NCBI RefSeq assembly: GCF_025629245.1
Contig: NZ_JANZXN010000003.1
Location: 62,001-126,000 of the forward strand
DNA length: 64,000 bases
Reading direction: 5' to 3'
Source: Natronobiforma cellulositropha
GTDB taxonomy: Archaea; Halobacteriota; Halobacteria; Halobacteriales; Natrialbaceae
The position numbers were made by a program, and so were the translations under genes. How positions within the stretch are numbered: position 1 is the first letter of the stretch; the number at the start of each line of letters is the position of its first letter. Positions 14,529 through 22,790 of this stretch are shown here, piece by piece. The notes beneath the pieces are model-generated. The model did no database searches. It had not been told where the DNA came from and saw only the letters and a list, made by a program, of their open reading frames with translations.

Positions 14529-16627
14529 TCGCCCGCTGCGTCGAGTGCGAGACGCTCGAGCGAGACCTCCTCGAACGTCGCCTCGCAGCTCTCACCGGGA
14601 GAGACACTGCAGACCGCGAGACCGACGAAGATCGTATCGGACAGCGAGACCGTCCGACAGTCAGCGACCTCCCAGGAGCGCCCGTCGGGAGAAACCCACG
14701 CACAGAGGTGGTCGCCGACGCGGTCGAGGCGGAACCACTCGTACTCGCTCTCGGGGTGTTCGAACTGCGCGCTGTAGCCGAGATCACCCGGTACGGTTCG
14801 CCAGAGGACCTCCGGGCCGTACTCGAGCGTCCCGCCGACGAAGCCGTACGCCGCGTCGGGATCGAGACTCGAGCGAACCATGAGTCCGGCTTTGCTGTAC
14901 GCGTAGGGACCGGCGAAGTCGGCGAGGCGGCCCTCGATCCTGACGCCGCCGTCGACGCTGGCGTACTGGTAGTGGAACTCGTTGGTCTCCCCCCAGACGT
15001 TCTCGCCGCCGCCGGTGAGGTGGTGGCGGCCGGTCGCCAGGTCGGTGCGTGCGCTGCCGGCGACGTCGGGGTCGCCGACGTCGGTCGACGCATCGAATGC
15101 GAAGCGCTCGCCCGTCGGCCGGACCGGGAGCGGTGCGCCGACGAGACAGTGGCGGAACTCGAACCGGGCACCGCCGTCGCTGCCGTCGGTGACGCGACAC
15201 TGCCACTCGTGGGCCATCACGGTCTCCATGACGATCGAGAGACCCATCCCCGACCCCTCCGAGGAGGTCGTGTAGCCGTAATCGAAGACGTCGTCGCGCT
15301 CGTCGACCGGAATGCCGGGACCGTCGTCTTCGACGTAGAAGCCGTCGTCGAGTACGCCGACGCGGACGGTGGCGTCGGGACCGGCGTGCATCGCTGCGTT
15401 CTTGAACAGGTTCTCGAACAGCGGCCTGAGCTGTGTGTCCCTGGCGACGATGGTCGTCTCGGGGTCGAACGCCCGCTCGAGTGTCGCATCCGGGAGGGAG
15501 AGTGCGTTCCAGGCGGCGTCGACGAGGTCGGCGAGGACGAGCGGCTGGGAGCGGCCGTTCTCACCCTCAGAGAGCGCCATCGACTGGAAGTCGGCGATGA
15601 GTTCCTCCATCCGGTCGAGCGCGTCGTGGACGCGCTCGAGCGCCTCCTCGTCACCCGCTTTGGCCAGTTCGAGGTAGCCGTAGGCGACCTGTAGCGGGTT
15701 CTTCAGATCGTGTGAGACGTAGCCGGGGAACTGCTCTAAGCGGGCGATTTGCTGTAAGAGCCGCCGTTCGGTACACTTGAACTCGCTGACGTCGATGGAG
15801 ATGCCGACGAGACCGCGCGTGGTGTCGTCGTTCGTCCAGGGGACTTTCGTCGTCAGCGACCACGTGTAGTCGGTGCCGTGGCTCTGTCGCTCGAGTCTGT
15901 CGACGACCGGTTCGCCGGTCTCGATGACACGGCGGTCGTCTTCGTAGGCGTTCTGTACGTCCTCGAACGTCGTCGGGTACAGTTCGAGATCGGTCTTGCC
16001 GAACGCCTCCTCGATGTCGTAGTTCCCGAGTACGTCGGCGAGGAGGACGTGTCGTGCCTGCTCGTCTTTCGCGTAGATCGAGATGTCGAACTCGGAGAGC
16101 AACAGGTCGAGCACGGCGCGTTTCTCGGCGTCGTGACGGCGCTCGAGCGCGTCCACGACGTCCCCGAGCAGACGGTCGGTACGAACGCGCGGCGAGGCGG
16201 CCGCTGGGACGTACGTCGTGACGCCGGCGGCCGTCGCTGCACCCGCGACGCGCTCGCGCTCGAGCGCACTCGAGGTGGCCGTCGACGGAGCGAGAGCGAG
16301 ACCGACGACATCGTCTCGTTCGCGTGCGCGCGAGGCGAGGTCGAGACCCGTCGTGTCGGGCAGGGTCTCGGGGAACCAGAGCGACTCGACCTGCGGACGA
16401 GCGTCGAGGCGTGTGAGCGCCTCCGTGCCGGTTCCGAGGATCTCGACGCGGATCTCGGCGTCGAACTCGCACGGACCGGGTGGATCGCTCGGCTCGGCGA
16501 CGTCGACGGCGTGAACGTCGACATCGCGGGTCCGAAGCGAACGCAGGATCGGCTCGCGAAACGCACGCGGGCCGACGAGGACGGCGACTGGAGGGTAATC
16601 GATGTCCCAGAATTTCCGGGAAGTCAC
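14525..16627 (-). CDS. Histidine kinase with PAS domain and C-terminal beta-sandwich domain
   Basis: 700 residues with no membrane segment. The N-terminus (about 10-150) is a receiver-like alpha/beta region. PAS is at about 170-290. HisKA has YVSHDLKNPLQ with phospho-acceptor His306. HATPase_c shows ENLFKNAAMHAG (405-416), DDGPGIP (434-440) and GSGMGLSI (458-465). A further domain at about 528-694 (GENVWGETNEFHYQYASVDG, KAGLMVRSSLDPDAAYGFVG, EYEWFRLDRVGDHLCAWVSPDG) resembles DUF1349/concanavalin-like beta-sandwich modules that bind sugars. That addition after the ATPase domain is unusual. No cognate response regulator is adjacent. Confidence 0.88.
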   Translation of the reverse strand: MTSRKFWDIDYPPVAVLVGPRAFREPILRSLRTRDVDVHAVDVAEPSDPPGPCEFDAEIRVEILGTGTEALTRLDARPQVESLWFPETLPDTTGLDLASRARERDDVVGLALAPSTATSSALERERVAGAATAAGVTTYVPAAASPRVRTDRLLGDVVDALERRHDAEKRAVLDLLLSEFDISIYAKDEQARHVLLADVLGNYDIEEAFGKTDLELYPTTFEDVQNAYEDDRRVIETGEPVVDRLERQSHGTDYTWSLTTKVPWTNDDTTRGLVGISIDVSEFKCTERRLLQQIARLEQFPGYVSHDLKNPLQVAYGYLELAKAGDEEALERVHDALDRMEELIADFQSMALSEGENGRSQPLVLADLVDAAWNALSLPDATLERAFDPETTIVARDTQLRPLFENLFKNAAMHAGPDATVRVGVLDDGFYVEDDGPGIPVDERDDVFDYGYTTSSEGSGMGLSIVMETVMAHEWQCRVTDGSDGGARFEFRHCLVGAPLPVRPTGERFAFDASTDVGDPDVAGSARTDLATGRHHLTGGGENVWGETNEFHYQYASVDGGVRIEGRLADFAGPYAYSKAGLMVRSSLDPDAAYGFVGGTLEYGPEVLWRTVPGDLGYSAQFEHPESEYEWFRLDRVGDHLCAWVSPDGRSWEVADCRTVSLSDTIFVGLAVCSVSPGESCEATFEEVSLERLALDAAGD

Positions 16628-16873
16628 GGTTCAGTGAACCGTCGAACCGGGCGATCATAACGTTTCGTACTTCCTCGCCGCGAAATGTATGATTACCCAA
16701 CAATGGTGAACGCATCCCTCAGGCCGCCGTCCGCGGACACGGGCGCTCGAGCGTGACGAATCGACGACAGCACACCTCGTGGGCCGGTTGCCGGACGGGG
16801 GAATTGACGCGACGGGCGTATGTCGCTCGACGAATCGAGAGACTTTTGCCGGCTCTTGGACGTACGTTCGAGT

Positions 16874-17608
16874 ATGTGTGCGGACCGTGAACGAAACGAC
16901 AGCCATGATGGGCGGGACCGAACGGTGTTGTACGAGTTACTCGAGGGGAACGCAGCGCACGTCGAGGAGCTGCCGGCAGGCTACTTCGATCCGGTGCGCG
17001 ACGAACAGCACCCGTCGGTCGTCTCCATCTGCTGTTCCGACTCGCGCGTCCCTCAGGAGGGAATGTGGCACACCGAACGGCCGGGGACCGTCTTCACGCC
17101 GAGCAACATCGGCAACCAGGTCTGGGACGACCACGAGGGGGAGAAGATCGTCGACGGCAGCCTGCTCTACCCGATCGCCAACACCGGTACCGAAGCGGTC
17201 GCCGTCGTCGGCCACACCGGCTGTGGCGCGGTGACGGCCGCCTACCAGGTCGCGACCGGCAGTGACCTCCCGGCGCCGACCGGGATCGGCAAGTGGGTCG
17301 AACTGCTCGTCCCCGTAATCGAGGAGGGACTCGAGAGCGACCTGATCGACGCCGACGCGCCCGCACCGACGGTGGTCAACCAGCTCGTCGAGTACAACGT
17401 CGACGTCCAGGCGAGTTTCCTCCGGGAGTCGTCGGACGTGCCCGAGGAGATCGCCGTCTACGGCTTCGTCTACGACTTCCACGGCGTCTACGGCAACGTC
17501 GCGGGGCGGGCCTACCTCGTCAACGACAACGGCGTGACCGAACCCGACGAGATCGCCGACAACGTCCCCGAGGAGTTCGAGGCGGCAGTCTGCAGCCTGC
17601 TGTACTGA
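16874..17608 (+). CDS. Beta-class carbonic anhydrase
   Basis: 244 residues from ATG 16874 (MCADRERND); an in-frame ATG at 16820 would add 18 residues. It interconverts CO2 and bicarbonate. Zinc and catalytic motifs are present: CCSDSRVP (Cys and the Asp-Arg dyad) and GHTGCGAV (His and Cys ligands). TPSNIGNQV and VYGFVYDFHGVYG are also family-like. Probably cytosolic. The spacing and strand of the downstream small membrane gene allow co-transcription. Confidence 0.93.
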   Translation: MCADRERNDSHDGRDRTVLYELLEGNAAHVEELPAGYFDPVRDEQHPSVVSICCSDSRVPQEGMWHTERPGTVFTPSNIGNQVWDDHEGEKIVDGSLLYPIANTGTEAVAVVGHTGCGAVTAAYQVATGSDLPAPTGIGKWVELLVPVIEEGLESDLIDADAPAPTVVNQLVEYNVDVQASFLRESSDVPEEIAVYGFVYDFHGVYGNVAGRAYLVNDNGVTEPDEIADNVPEEFEAAVCSLLY

Positions 17609-17661
17609 CCAGCGAGCCGCCAACCCGGTAGTGTTTTCGAGACGGAGGCGCGAGTCCACGT

Positions 17662-17883
17662 ATGCGCGAGCGCTTCGAGTCGGACACCGCCTTCTACACG
17701 GCGGTCGGTGCGGCCACCGTCGCCATCTTCGCCGTCGGAGTCGCGGTGCTGGCCGTGACGAATCCCGACCGGATCGGCACGCGCGAACTGGTCGGCTTCG
17801 TCGGCGGCTTCCTCGTCTTCATGCTCGTCTACTTCGTCTCGGTGGCCGTCCACCGCCTCGAGGAACACGAGGAAACCGGCTGA
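17662..17883 (+). CDS. Small membrane protein (73 aa, two TM)
   Basis: Two hydrophobic helices (AVGAATVAIFAVGVAVLAV and LVGFVGGFLVFMLVYFVSVAV) with a charged N-terminus and an acidic, His-containing tail (HRLEEHEETG). It follows the carbonic anhydrase gene by about 50 bp on the same strand. No named family recognised. Confidence 0.75.
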   Translation: MRERFESDTAFYTAVGAATVAIFAVGVAVLAVTNPDRIGTRELVGFVGGFLVFMLVYFVSVAVHRLEEHEETG

Positions 17884-17975
17884 GAGGTGCCTGTACACGC
17901 CCTGGTGCCGGTGTAGTCGGAATTCGTGACCGAGTCGGAAGAGCTATTTGTCGTGAGCGAGTATCTTCGAGGGCG

Positions 17976-18170
17976 ATGGCGAAAGGAAAAGTTGATTTCT
18001 TCAACGACACTGGCGGCTACGGATTCATCACGACGGACGACGCGGACGAGGACGTGTTCTTCCACATGGAGGACATTGGAGGTCCTGATCTCGAAGAGGG
18101 ACAGGAACTCGAGTTCGACATCGAGCAGGCCCCGAAAGGCCCGCGCGCGACGAACGTCACTCGCCTGTAA
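17976..18170 (+). CDS. cspA: Cold-shock domain protein
   Basis: 64 residues, one complete cold-shock (OB-fold) domain. RNP1 is GYGFIT within NDTGGYGFITTDD and RNP2 is EDVFFHMEDI. It binds single-stranded RNA or DNA, probably as an RNA chaperone. The acidic content is typical of haloarchaeal CspA homologs. A TATA-like CTATTTG about 30 nt upstream (near 17943-17949) and the SD-like GAGGGCG support this start. Confidence 0.95.
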   Translation: MAKGKVDFFNDTGGYGFITTDDADEDVFFHMEDIGGPDLEEGQELEFDIEQAPKGPRATNVTRL

Positions 18171-18342
18171 GCGAGTCGAGTCCTGATTCGTACACGCGGT
18201 ACTGACTTCCGACTGTTCTTCGTTTATCACCCACAGAGCGCCCGCTCAGGAGTCCGACGACGGGTGCGAGAGAGGTCCCCGCCAGCCGCCAGCGTCCTCC
18301 GTGACAGCAACGGATTAGTTCCCGAGCAGCCAAGCTGAATTG

Positions 18343-18474
18343 ATGGACGAGAACGCTGAGGCGGCCACACGACAGGGGGCGACCCGCCAGCAAACATCCG
18401 GACACGGAATCCGGGAAGATGGAGACCACGGCCGCGCGACCGCCACGGCGTCAGCCGAGTGCGAGGGGCGGTGA
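18343..18474 (+). CDS. Possible 43-codon leader ORF of unknown gene, copy 1
   Basis: ATG 18343 opens a frame (MDENAEAATRQGATRQ) that ends with TGA one base before a GTG (18476) in frame with the main gene. GAGGGGCGG precedes that GTG at SD distance. The frame is the same length in the second copy, without indels. It could be a translated leader, or the annotated upstream start of the main gene may be wrong. Coding status is uncertain. Confidence 0.3.
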   Translation: MDENAEAATRQGATRQQTSGHGIREDGDHGRATATASAECEGR

Positions 18475-19315
18475 CGTGTTTTCCCTGCTAGCCGCCCTCG
18501 AGCGGGTGACATCGCTGTCCAGACGCAGCGCCAGAGAGCACCGAGACGAGACCGTCGTCGCCGTCGGGATGGGTGGCGAGGAGTTCTGCGAACGGAACGG
18601 ACTCGACCCGAAACGGGACGTCGACCGCCAGCCCGCCGGGGTGAACTTCTACTCGTACGACTGGGCGACCGCCGACCGCGGAACGGTCACCATCGAACAC
18701 GGGACCCACGGATTCAGCGTCCCCGACGCACTCGGCGTGATGGGGGCCGAGGACGCAGACCGCGTGGAGACGGGATTTCTGCGTGTGTGGGTGAGCTTCG
18801 GATTCCTCGGTGGTGGGGAGGTATCTCACGCGGGCGTTAGAGACGCAACCTACGAGTTTCTCGCCGACCTCCAGGAGCGCGGCTGGTCACGGTGGCACTC
18901 GCACGGTTCACCCCGGCTGCGCGGGCGTGAGGCGTTCGAGTACATGACGGACGACCTCGTGTACTCGGCACCGCTCGACTACGAACCGACGCTCGAGGAG
19001 TGGCTGGGAGAGTACACGATTCGCTGGAGCCTCCACGCAGACGGCGTCTTCCTCACCCTGCAGTTCCGGAGAAACAGCCAGAAAATGGAGCCGGACGAGC
19101 CGGGAGAGTATTACTTCAAAATGAATCTCGAGTCACGCGACCAGCGAGGGCGCTCGTACTTCGAAGGCGAGGACCGAGACCGGTGGGAAGCGCTCTGGCC
19201 AGCGCTCTCGGCGGAGCGTCGCACACGCCGAGCCGAGAGAGAGGCAGCGTTGCGGGAGGCGGGAGCCACCATCGACGAGTCGTACACCGATCCCGAACTG
19301 CTCCCCGACGACTAG
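18419..19315 (+). CDS. Unknown protein, tandem copy 1 (298 aa)
   Basis: No recognised family. Notable segments are VFSLLAALERVTSLSR, VGMGGEEFCERNGLD, HAGVRDATYEFLADLQERGW, SRWHSHGSPRLRGREAFEYM, YEPTLEEWLGEYTIRWSLH and FLTLQFRRNSQKMEPDEPGE, with an Arg/Glu-rich C-terminal helix. No signal or membrane segments, so probably cytosolic. By eye about 34 of 298 residues differ from copy 2, mostly in the middle third (roughly residues 35-135). The start is uncertain: GTG 18476, after an SD and a leader ORF, is a good alternative and would remove the Arg/Pro-rich N-terminus. Confidence 0.75.
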   Translation: METTAARPPRRQPSARGGDVFSLLAALERVTSLSRRSAREHRDETVVAVGMGGEEFCERNGLDPKRDVDRQPAGVNFYSYDWATADRGTVTIEHGTHGFSVPDALGVMGAEDADRVETGFLRVWVSFGFLGGGEVSHAGVRDATYEFLADLQERGWSRWHSHGSPRLRGREAFEYMTDDLVYSAPLDYEPTLEEWLGEYTIRWSLHADGVFLTLQFRRNSQKMEPDEPGEYYFKMNLESRDQRGRSYFEGEDRDRWEALWPALSAERRTRRAEREAALREAGATIDESYTDPELLPDD

Positions 19316-19318
19316 GTC

Positions 19319-19366
19319 GGAACCGCCCTCGAGCGTCTCAAAGTCCAGCGACGTCTTCGATGGCAA
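19319..19366 (-). pseudogene. Duplicated 3' end of the aminotransferase gene
   Basis: GTCGGAACCGCCCTCGAGCG onward, through GCGACGTCTTCGATGGC, matches 20375-20424 with a few substitutions. There the same bases include the last codons of the aminotransferase (encoding DAIEDIAGL). Here they are an orphan fragment between the two copies of the unknown gene, left by the tandem duplication. Confidence 0.8.
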
Positions 19367-19398
19367 CAGAGTAGTGCTCGAGCATCCACATTCACCTG

Positions 19399-19530
19399 AT
19401 GGACGAGAACGCTGAGACGGCCACACGACGAGGAGCCACCCGTCTGCGGACATCCAGACACGGTGTCCGAGAGGACGGAGACCACGGCCGCGCGACCGCC
19501 ACGGCGTCAGCCGAGCGCGAGGAGCGCTGA
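19399..19530 (+). CDS. Possible 43-codon leader ORF of unknown gene, copy 2
   Basis: ATG 19399 (MDENAETATRRGATRL), ending TGA at 19528-19530. It is identical in length to the copy-1 leader and again one base before an in-frame GTG (19532) preceded by GAGGAGCG. About half of the differences between the two leader frames fall at third codon positions. Weak evidence for translation. Confidence 0.3.
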   Translation: MDENAETATRRGATRLRTSRHGVREDGDHGRATATASAEREER

Positions 19531-20371
19531 CGTGTTTTCCCTGCTAGCCGCCCTCGAGCGGGTGACATCGCTGTCCAGACACAGCGCCAGCGAGCGGCGA
19601 GACGAGATCACCGTCGCCGTCGGGATGGGCGGTGAAGAGTTCTGCGAGCGAAACGGTCTCGATCAGAAGCGGAACGTCAACCGCCAGCCCGCCGGGTTGA
19701 ACTTCTACAGGTACGGCTGGCCGACCGACGACCGGGGAACGGTGACCGTCGAGCACGGTCCCCACGGGTTCGACGTCCCCGACGCACTCAGCGTGATGGG
19801 AACTGAGGACGCAGACCGCGTTGAGACGGGGTTTCTGGACGTGTCGGTGGGCTTCTCGCTGCTCGGCGGTGGAAGCGTCTCTCACGCTGGCGTCAGAGAC
19901 GCGACCTACGAGTTTCTCGCCGACCTCCAGGACCGCGGCTGGTCGCAGTGGCACTCGCACGGTTCACCCCGGCTGCGCGGGCGTGAGGCGTTCGAGTACA
20001 TGACGAACGATCTCGTGTACTCGGCACCGCTCGACTACGAACCGACGCTCGAGGAGTGGCTGGGAGAGTACACGATTCGCTGGAGCCTCCACGCAAACGG
20101 CGTCTTCCTCACCCTGCAGTTCCGGAGAAACAGCCAGAAAATGGAGCCGGACGAGCCGGGTGAGTACTACTTCAGAATGAATCTCGAGTCACGCGACCAG
20201 CGAGGGCGCTCGTACTTCGAAGGCGAGGACCGAGACCGGTGGGAAGCGCTCTGGCCAGCGCTCTCGGCGGAGCGCCGCACACGCCGAGCCGAGAGCGAGG
20301 CAGCGTTACGGGAGGCAGGAGCCACCATCGACGAGTCGTATACCGATCCCGAACTGCTCCCCAACGACTAG
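19463..20371 (+). CDS. Unknown protein, tandem copy 2 (302 aa)
   Basis: Close paralog of the preceding gene. The C-terminal 130 residues are nearly identical, and the middle third has diverged (for example FLDVSVGFSLLGGGS in place of FLRVWVSFGFLGGGE). It starts at a GTG (MSERTETTAAR); GTG 19532 with an SD is an alternative, as in copy 1. Both copies are intact. Copy 2 ends 22 bp before the aminotransferase stop, with which it is convergent. No function assignable. Confidence 0.75.
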   Translation: MSERTETTAARPPRRQPSARSADVFSLLAALERVTSLSRHSASERRDEITVAVGMGGEEFCERNGLDQKRNVNRQPAGLNFYRYGWPTDDRGTVTVEHGPHGFDVPDALSVMGTEDADRVETGFLDVSVGFSLLGGGSVSHAGVRDATYEFLADLQDRGWSQWHSHGSPRLRGREAFEYMTNDLVYSAPLDYEPTLEEWLGEYTIRWSLHANGVFLTLQFRRNSQKMEPDEPGEYYFRMNLESRDQRGRSYFEGEDRDRWEALWPALSAERRTRRAESEAALREAGATIDESYTDPELLPND

Positions 20372-20393
20372 GTCGGAACCGCCCTTGAGCGTC

Positions 20394-21506
20394 TCAGAGT
20401 CCGGCGATGTCTTCGATGGCGTCTGTCAGCGCCCGAATGCTCTCGACGTCGTGTTCGCCCATGTGTCCGATGCGGAAGGTCCGTTCGCCGAGTGCCGAGC
20501 CGTAGCCGTTCGAGAACACCATCTCGTACTCGTCTGCGACGGTCGCGATGGTCCCGGCGACGTCGATGTCCTGGGTGTTCGCGATACAGCTGACCGTCTG
20601 GGACTCGTAGCCCTCCTCGGGGAACATCTCGAAGTGCTCGCGCGCCCACTCCTGGGTGTAGGCGGCCATCTCGCGGTGGCGGGCGTCGCGGGCGTCGTGG
20701 CCCTCCTCGAGCATGTGTTTCATCTGCTGGCGGTAGGCGAGCATGACGGGGATGGCGGGCGTCGAGTGGGTCTGGCCTTTCTTCTCGTAGTAGTCGATAC
20801 AGCGCCGGAAGCCGCCGTACCACGCCGAGGTGCCCTTCTCGGCTTCGCGCTCGTAGGCGTCCTCGCTGACGACGCAGACGCCGAGTCCCGGCGGCATGGC
20901 GAATGCCTTCTGGACGGAGGTGAAGATGACGTCGATGTTGTGTGCGTCGATGTCGACGTAATCGCCACCCAACGCGGAGACGGCGTCGACGACGAAGCAG
21001 GTGTCGGGATACTCGGCGACGACGTCGCCGATCTCCTCGATTGGGTTTCGCACACCGGTCGACGACTCGTTCATCACGCAGGTGACGACGTCGTACCGGC
21101 CGTCGCTCTCCTCGAGTGCTTCGCGAACGTCCTCGGGTTTGACCGCATCTCCCCACTCGTACTCGAGTCGGTCGACGGTCTTGCCGAGGCGCTCGGCGAT
21201 GTCGGCCTGGCGCTCGCTGAAGCTGCCGCAGGTCGTCACGAGGACGTGCTCGTCGACGAGGTTGAGGATCGAACTCTCCATGAAGGCGGTGCCCGACCCC
21301 GTGAGGATGATCACGTCGTTGTCGGTCTCGAGGAACGTCTTCGTGTCCTCGACGATGGTCGTGTAGAGGTCGGTCATCCGCTCGCTGCGGTGGCCGAACA
21401 GCGGTTCGGCCATCGCGTCGACGACGTCCTCGCGGACCTCCGTCGGGCCGGGAATGTACAGCGTCTGCTCGGGGTAATCGTCTCGGTATTCGTGGTTCTC
21501 GCTCAC
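20394..21506 (-). CDS. PLP-dependent alanine-glyoxylate/serine-pyruvate aminotransferase family protein
   Basis: 370 residues from GTG 21506, preceded by AGGTGG at SD distance. Class-V aminotransferase fold: YIPGPTEVREDVVDAM at the N-terminus, LTGSGTAFMESS, DAVSALGGDYVD with the PLP-contacting Asp, FTSVQKAFAMPPGLG with the Schiff-base Lys, and FRIGHMGEHDVES at the C-terminus. Likely moves an amino group between alanine or serine and glyoxylate or pyruvate. The exact substrates are uncertain. Its 3' end is partly duplicated at 19319-19366. Confidence 0.92.
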   Translation of the reverse strand: MSENHEYRDDYPEQTLYIPGPTEVREDVVDAMAEPLFGHRSERMTDLYTTIVEDTKTFLETDNDVIILTGSGTAFMESSILNLVDEHVLVTTCGSFSERQADIAERLGKTVDRLEYEWGDAVKPEDVREALEESDGRYDVVTCVMNESSTGVRNPIEEIGDVVAEYPDTCFVVDAVSALGGDYVDIDAHNIDVIFTSVQKAFAMPPGLGVCVVSEDAYEREAEKGTSAWYGGFRRCIDYYEKKGQTHSTPAIPVMLAYRQQMKHMLEEGHDARDARHREMAAYTQEWAREHFEMFPEEGYESQTVSCIANTQDIDVAGTIATVADEYEMVFSNGYGSALGERTFRIGHMGEHDVESIRALTDAIEDIAGL

Positions 21507-21619
21507 GTGGTCCACCTGAGTACCGGCCACTGCGACCCGAGGCGGTAAGGGAGTTGTGATTGGCTCGAGGACGCGAGCGAGCACTACGATTGATGTGGAG
21601 TGGGCGCGATGGGGGGGCG

Positions 21620-22258
21620 ATGAGTCCCGACTGGTACGACCTGGTGGCCGACGACGACCCGGCAGCGGCGTTCAGCACCCACTTCGGGTTCCTGACGGCG
21701 CAGCCGGAACTGACCGAACTCCTGGCGACGGTCGCGAACACCGTCTCAGCGATCACTGTCGCCGACGAGACGCTCGTCGTCGACTTCGAGGGCGGCACCC
21801 AGCTACGGTGTCAGCCTCCGGCCCCGTTCGTCGGCGAGACCGTCCCGGCCAGTTACGCACGGCTCGCATCGGTTCACGACGGTATCACGCTCGAGTGGGA
21901 CGACGTCCCGCTGTCCTTTCTGGGAGTCGACGGCGACGGGACCCTGTATCCGTCCGAGTTCATCGCCGAGACGGAGGGATCGGACGTGTTCGCTGCGCTG
22001 GAGGCGGCGGAGCTCGGCCCAGAGCACGTCTCGCACGCGTTCGTGCACGCCCAGAACGAACTCGTCTTCAGCCCGCTCGAGCGCACCGATACGGGCGAAC
22101 CGGCCGTCTACTACATCGATCACGGCGAGTGCGACCCGAAGCGGATCACCGGCGATGGGCTGTGTTTCGCCGACGTGTTACTGGTGTTGCTCGCAGAAGC
22201 GATCCTGGACGAGGCGCTCGTCCACCGGTACGCGACCGTCGGTGACGAAACTGAGTGA
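21620..22258 (+). CDS. Hypothetical acidic protein (212 aa), weakly SUKH-like
   Basis: ATG 21620 follows a G-rich stretch (GGGGGGGCG); the upstream in-frame extension is Arg-rich and unlikely. The protein is acidic and soluble: DWYDLVADDDPAAAFSTHFG, VPASYARLASVHDGITLEWD, FLGVDGDGTLYPSEFIAE, YYIDHGECDPKRITGDGLCF. The pattern VPASYxxLxxxHDGI with a following beta-rich part vaguely recalls SMI1/KNR4 (SUKH) proteins, but I would not rely on it. Confidence 0.7.
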   Translation: MSPDWYDLVADDDPAAAFSTHFGFLTAQPELTELLATVANTVSAITVADETLVVDFEGGTQLRCQPPAPFVGETVPASYARLASVHDGITLEWDDVPLSFLGVDGDGTLYPSEFIAETEGSDVFAALEAAELGPEHVSHAFVHAQNELVFSPLERTDTGEPAVYYIDHGECDPKRITGDGLCFADVLLVLLAEAILDEALVHRYATVGDETE

Positions 22259-22261
22259 ACG

Positions 22262-22412
22262 GACCGGCTAGGCCGCGAACGTCGATGTCACCGGCCATCT
22301 CTTCCCCGTGGTTGCCACAGACGTAGGTCTCCATCTCGACGGTCGCGAACAACTCGAGTGTCACCGTCTCGCCGTCTTCGTCGACGGAGTCGATCGCCTC
22401 GGGGTCGTTCAA
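22262..22412 (-). pseudogene. Displaced 3' fragment of a cupredoxin gene
   Basis: The minus strand encodes VDEDGETVTLELFATVEMET followed by YVCGNHGEEMAGDIDV, near-identical in protein and DNA to the C-terminus of the full cupredoxin gene at 25467-26132. Only about 45 residues remain, with no signal peptide or N-terminal copper ligand, so it is a gene fragment. It retains the Cys, His and Met of the C-terminal copper loop. It lies about 3.2 kb from the intact gene in the same orientation. Confidence 0.85.
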
Positions 22413-22451
22413 CTAAACGGTTAAATAAGAGGTCGTCGTATATTCAACTGG

Positions 22452-22790
22452 ATGGTTGAACGACGACCGGACGACCCGAACCTAGACGCGATCTTCCAGG
22501 CGCTCTCGCACCCGACGCGGCGGGCGCTCGTCGAGCAGCTCGCGGGCGGCCCGAAGCCCGTCGGCGAACTCGCCGAACCCCACGACGTCTCGCTGGCTGC
22601 GGTGTCGAAGCACCTGCAGGTACTCGAGGACGCCGGCCTCATCGAGGTCGAGCAGGACGGACGCGTCCGGCGGTGTCACCTCGACGGCGCGCCGCTGTCG
22701 GCGGCCTTCGGCTGGCTGACCCGCTACCGCGTCTTCTGGGAGGATCGATTCGACGCGCTGGCCGACCATCTGGAGAACGATGACCAATGA
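22452..22790 (+). CDS. ArsR-family winged-helix regulator
   Basis: 112 residues: FQALSHPTRRALVEQLAGGP, then the recognition helix region DVSLAAVSKHLQVLEDAGLI and a wing with QDGRVRRCHLD. The C-terminal extension (WLTRYRVFWEDRFDALADHL) is typical of the ArsR proteins paired with AHSA1/SRPBCC proteins. No metal-binding Cys cluster is present. The stop overlaps the start of the SRPBCC gene (ATGA), so the two form an operon. Confidence 0.93.
   Translation: MVERRPDDPNLDAIFQALSHPTRRALVEQLAGGPKPVGELAEPHDVSLAAVSKHLQVLEDAGLIEVEQDGRVRRCHLDGAPLSAAFGWLTRYRVFWEDRFDALADHLENDDQ

Larger units (their letters stand above)
18314..20424 (+). repeat. Tandem duplication, two units of about 1.06 kb
   Basis: Unit 1 is about 18314-19370 and unit 2 about 19371-20424. 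Each contains roughly 85 bp of shared upstream sequence, the 43-codon leader frame, the unknown gene, and a segment matching the 3' end of the aminotransferase gene. The real aminotransferase end lies in unit 2 and a copy lies in unit 1. So the original unit spanned the junction of the two genes and was duplicated in direct orientation. Confidence 0.85.
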
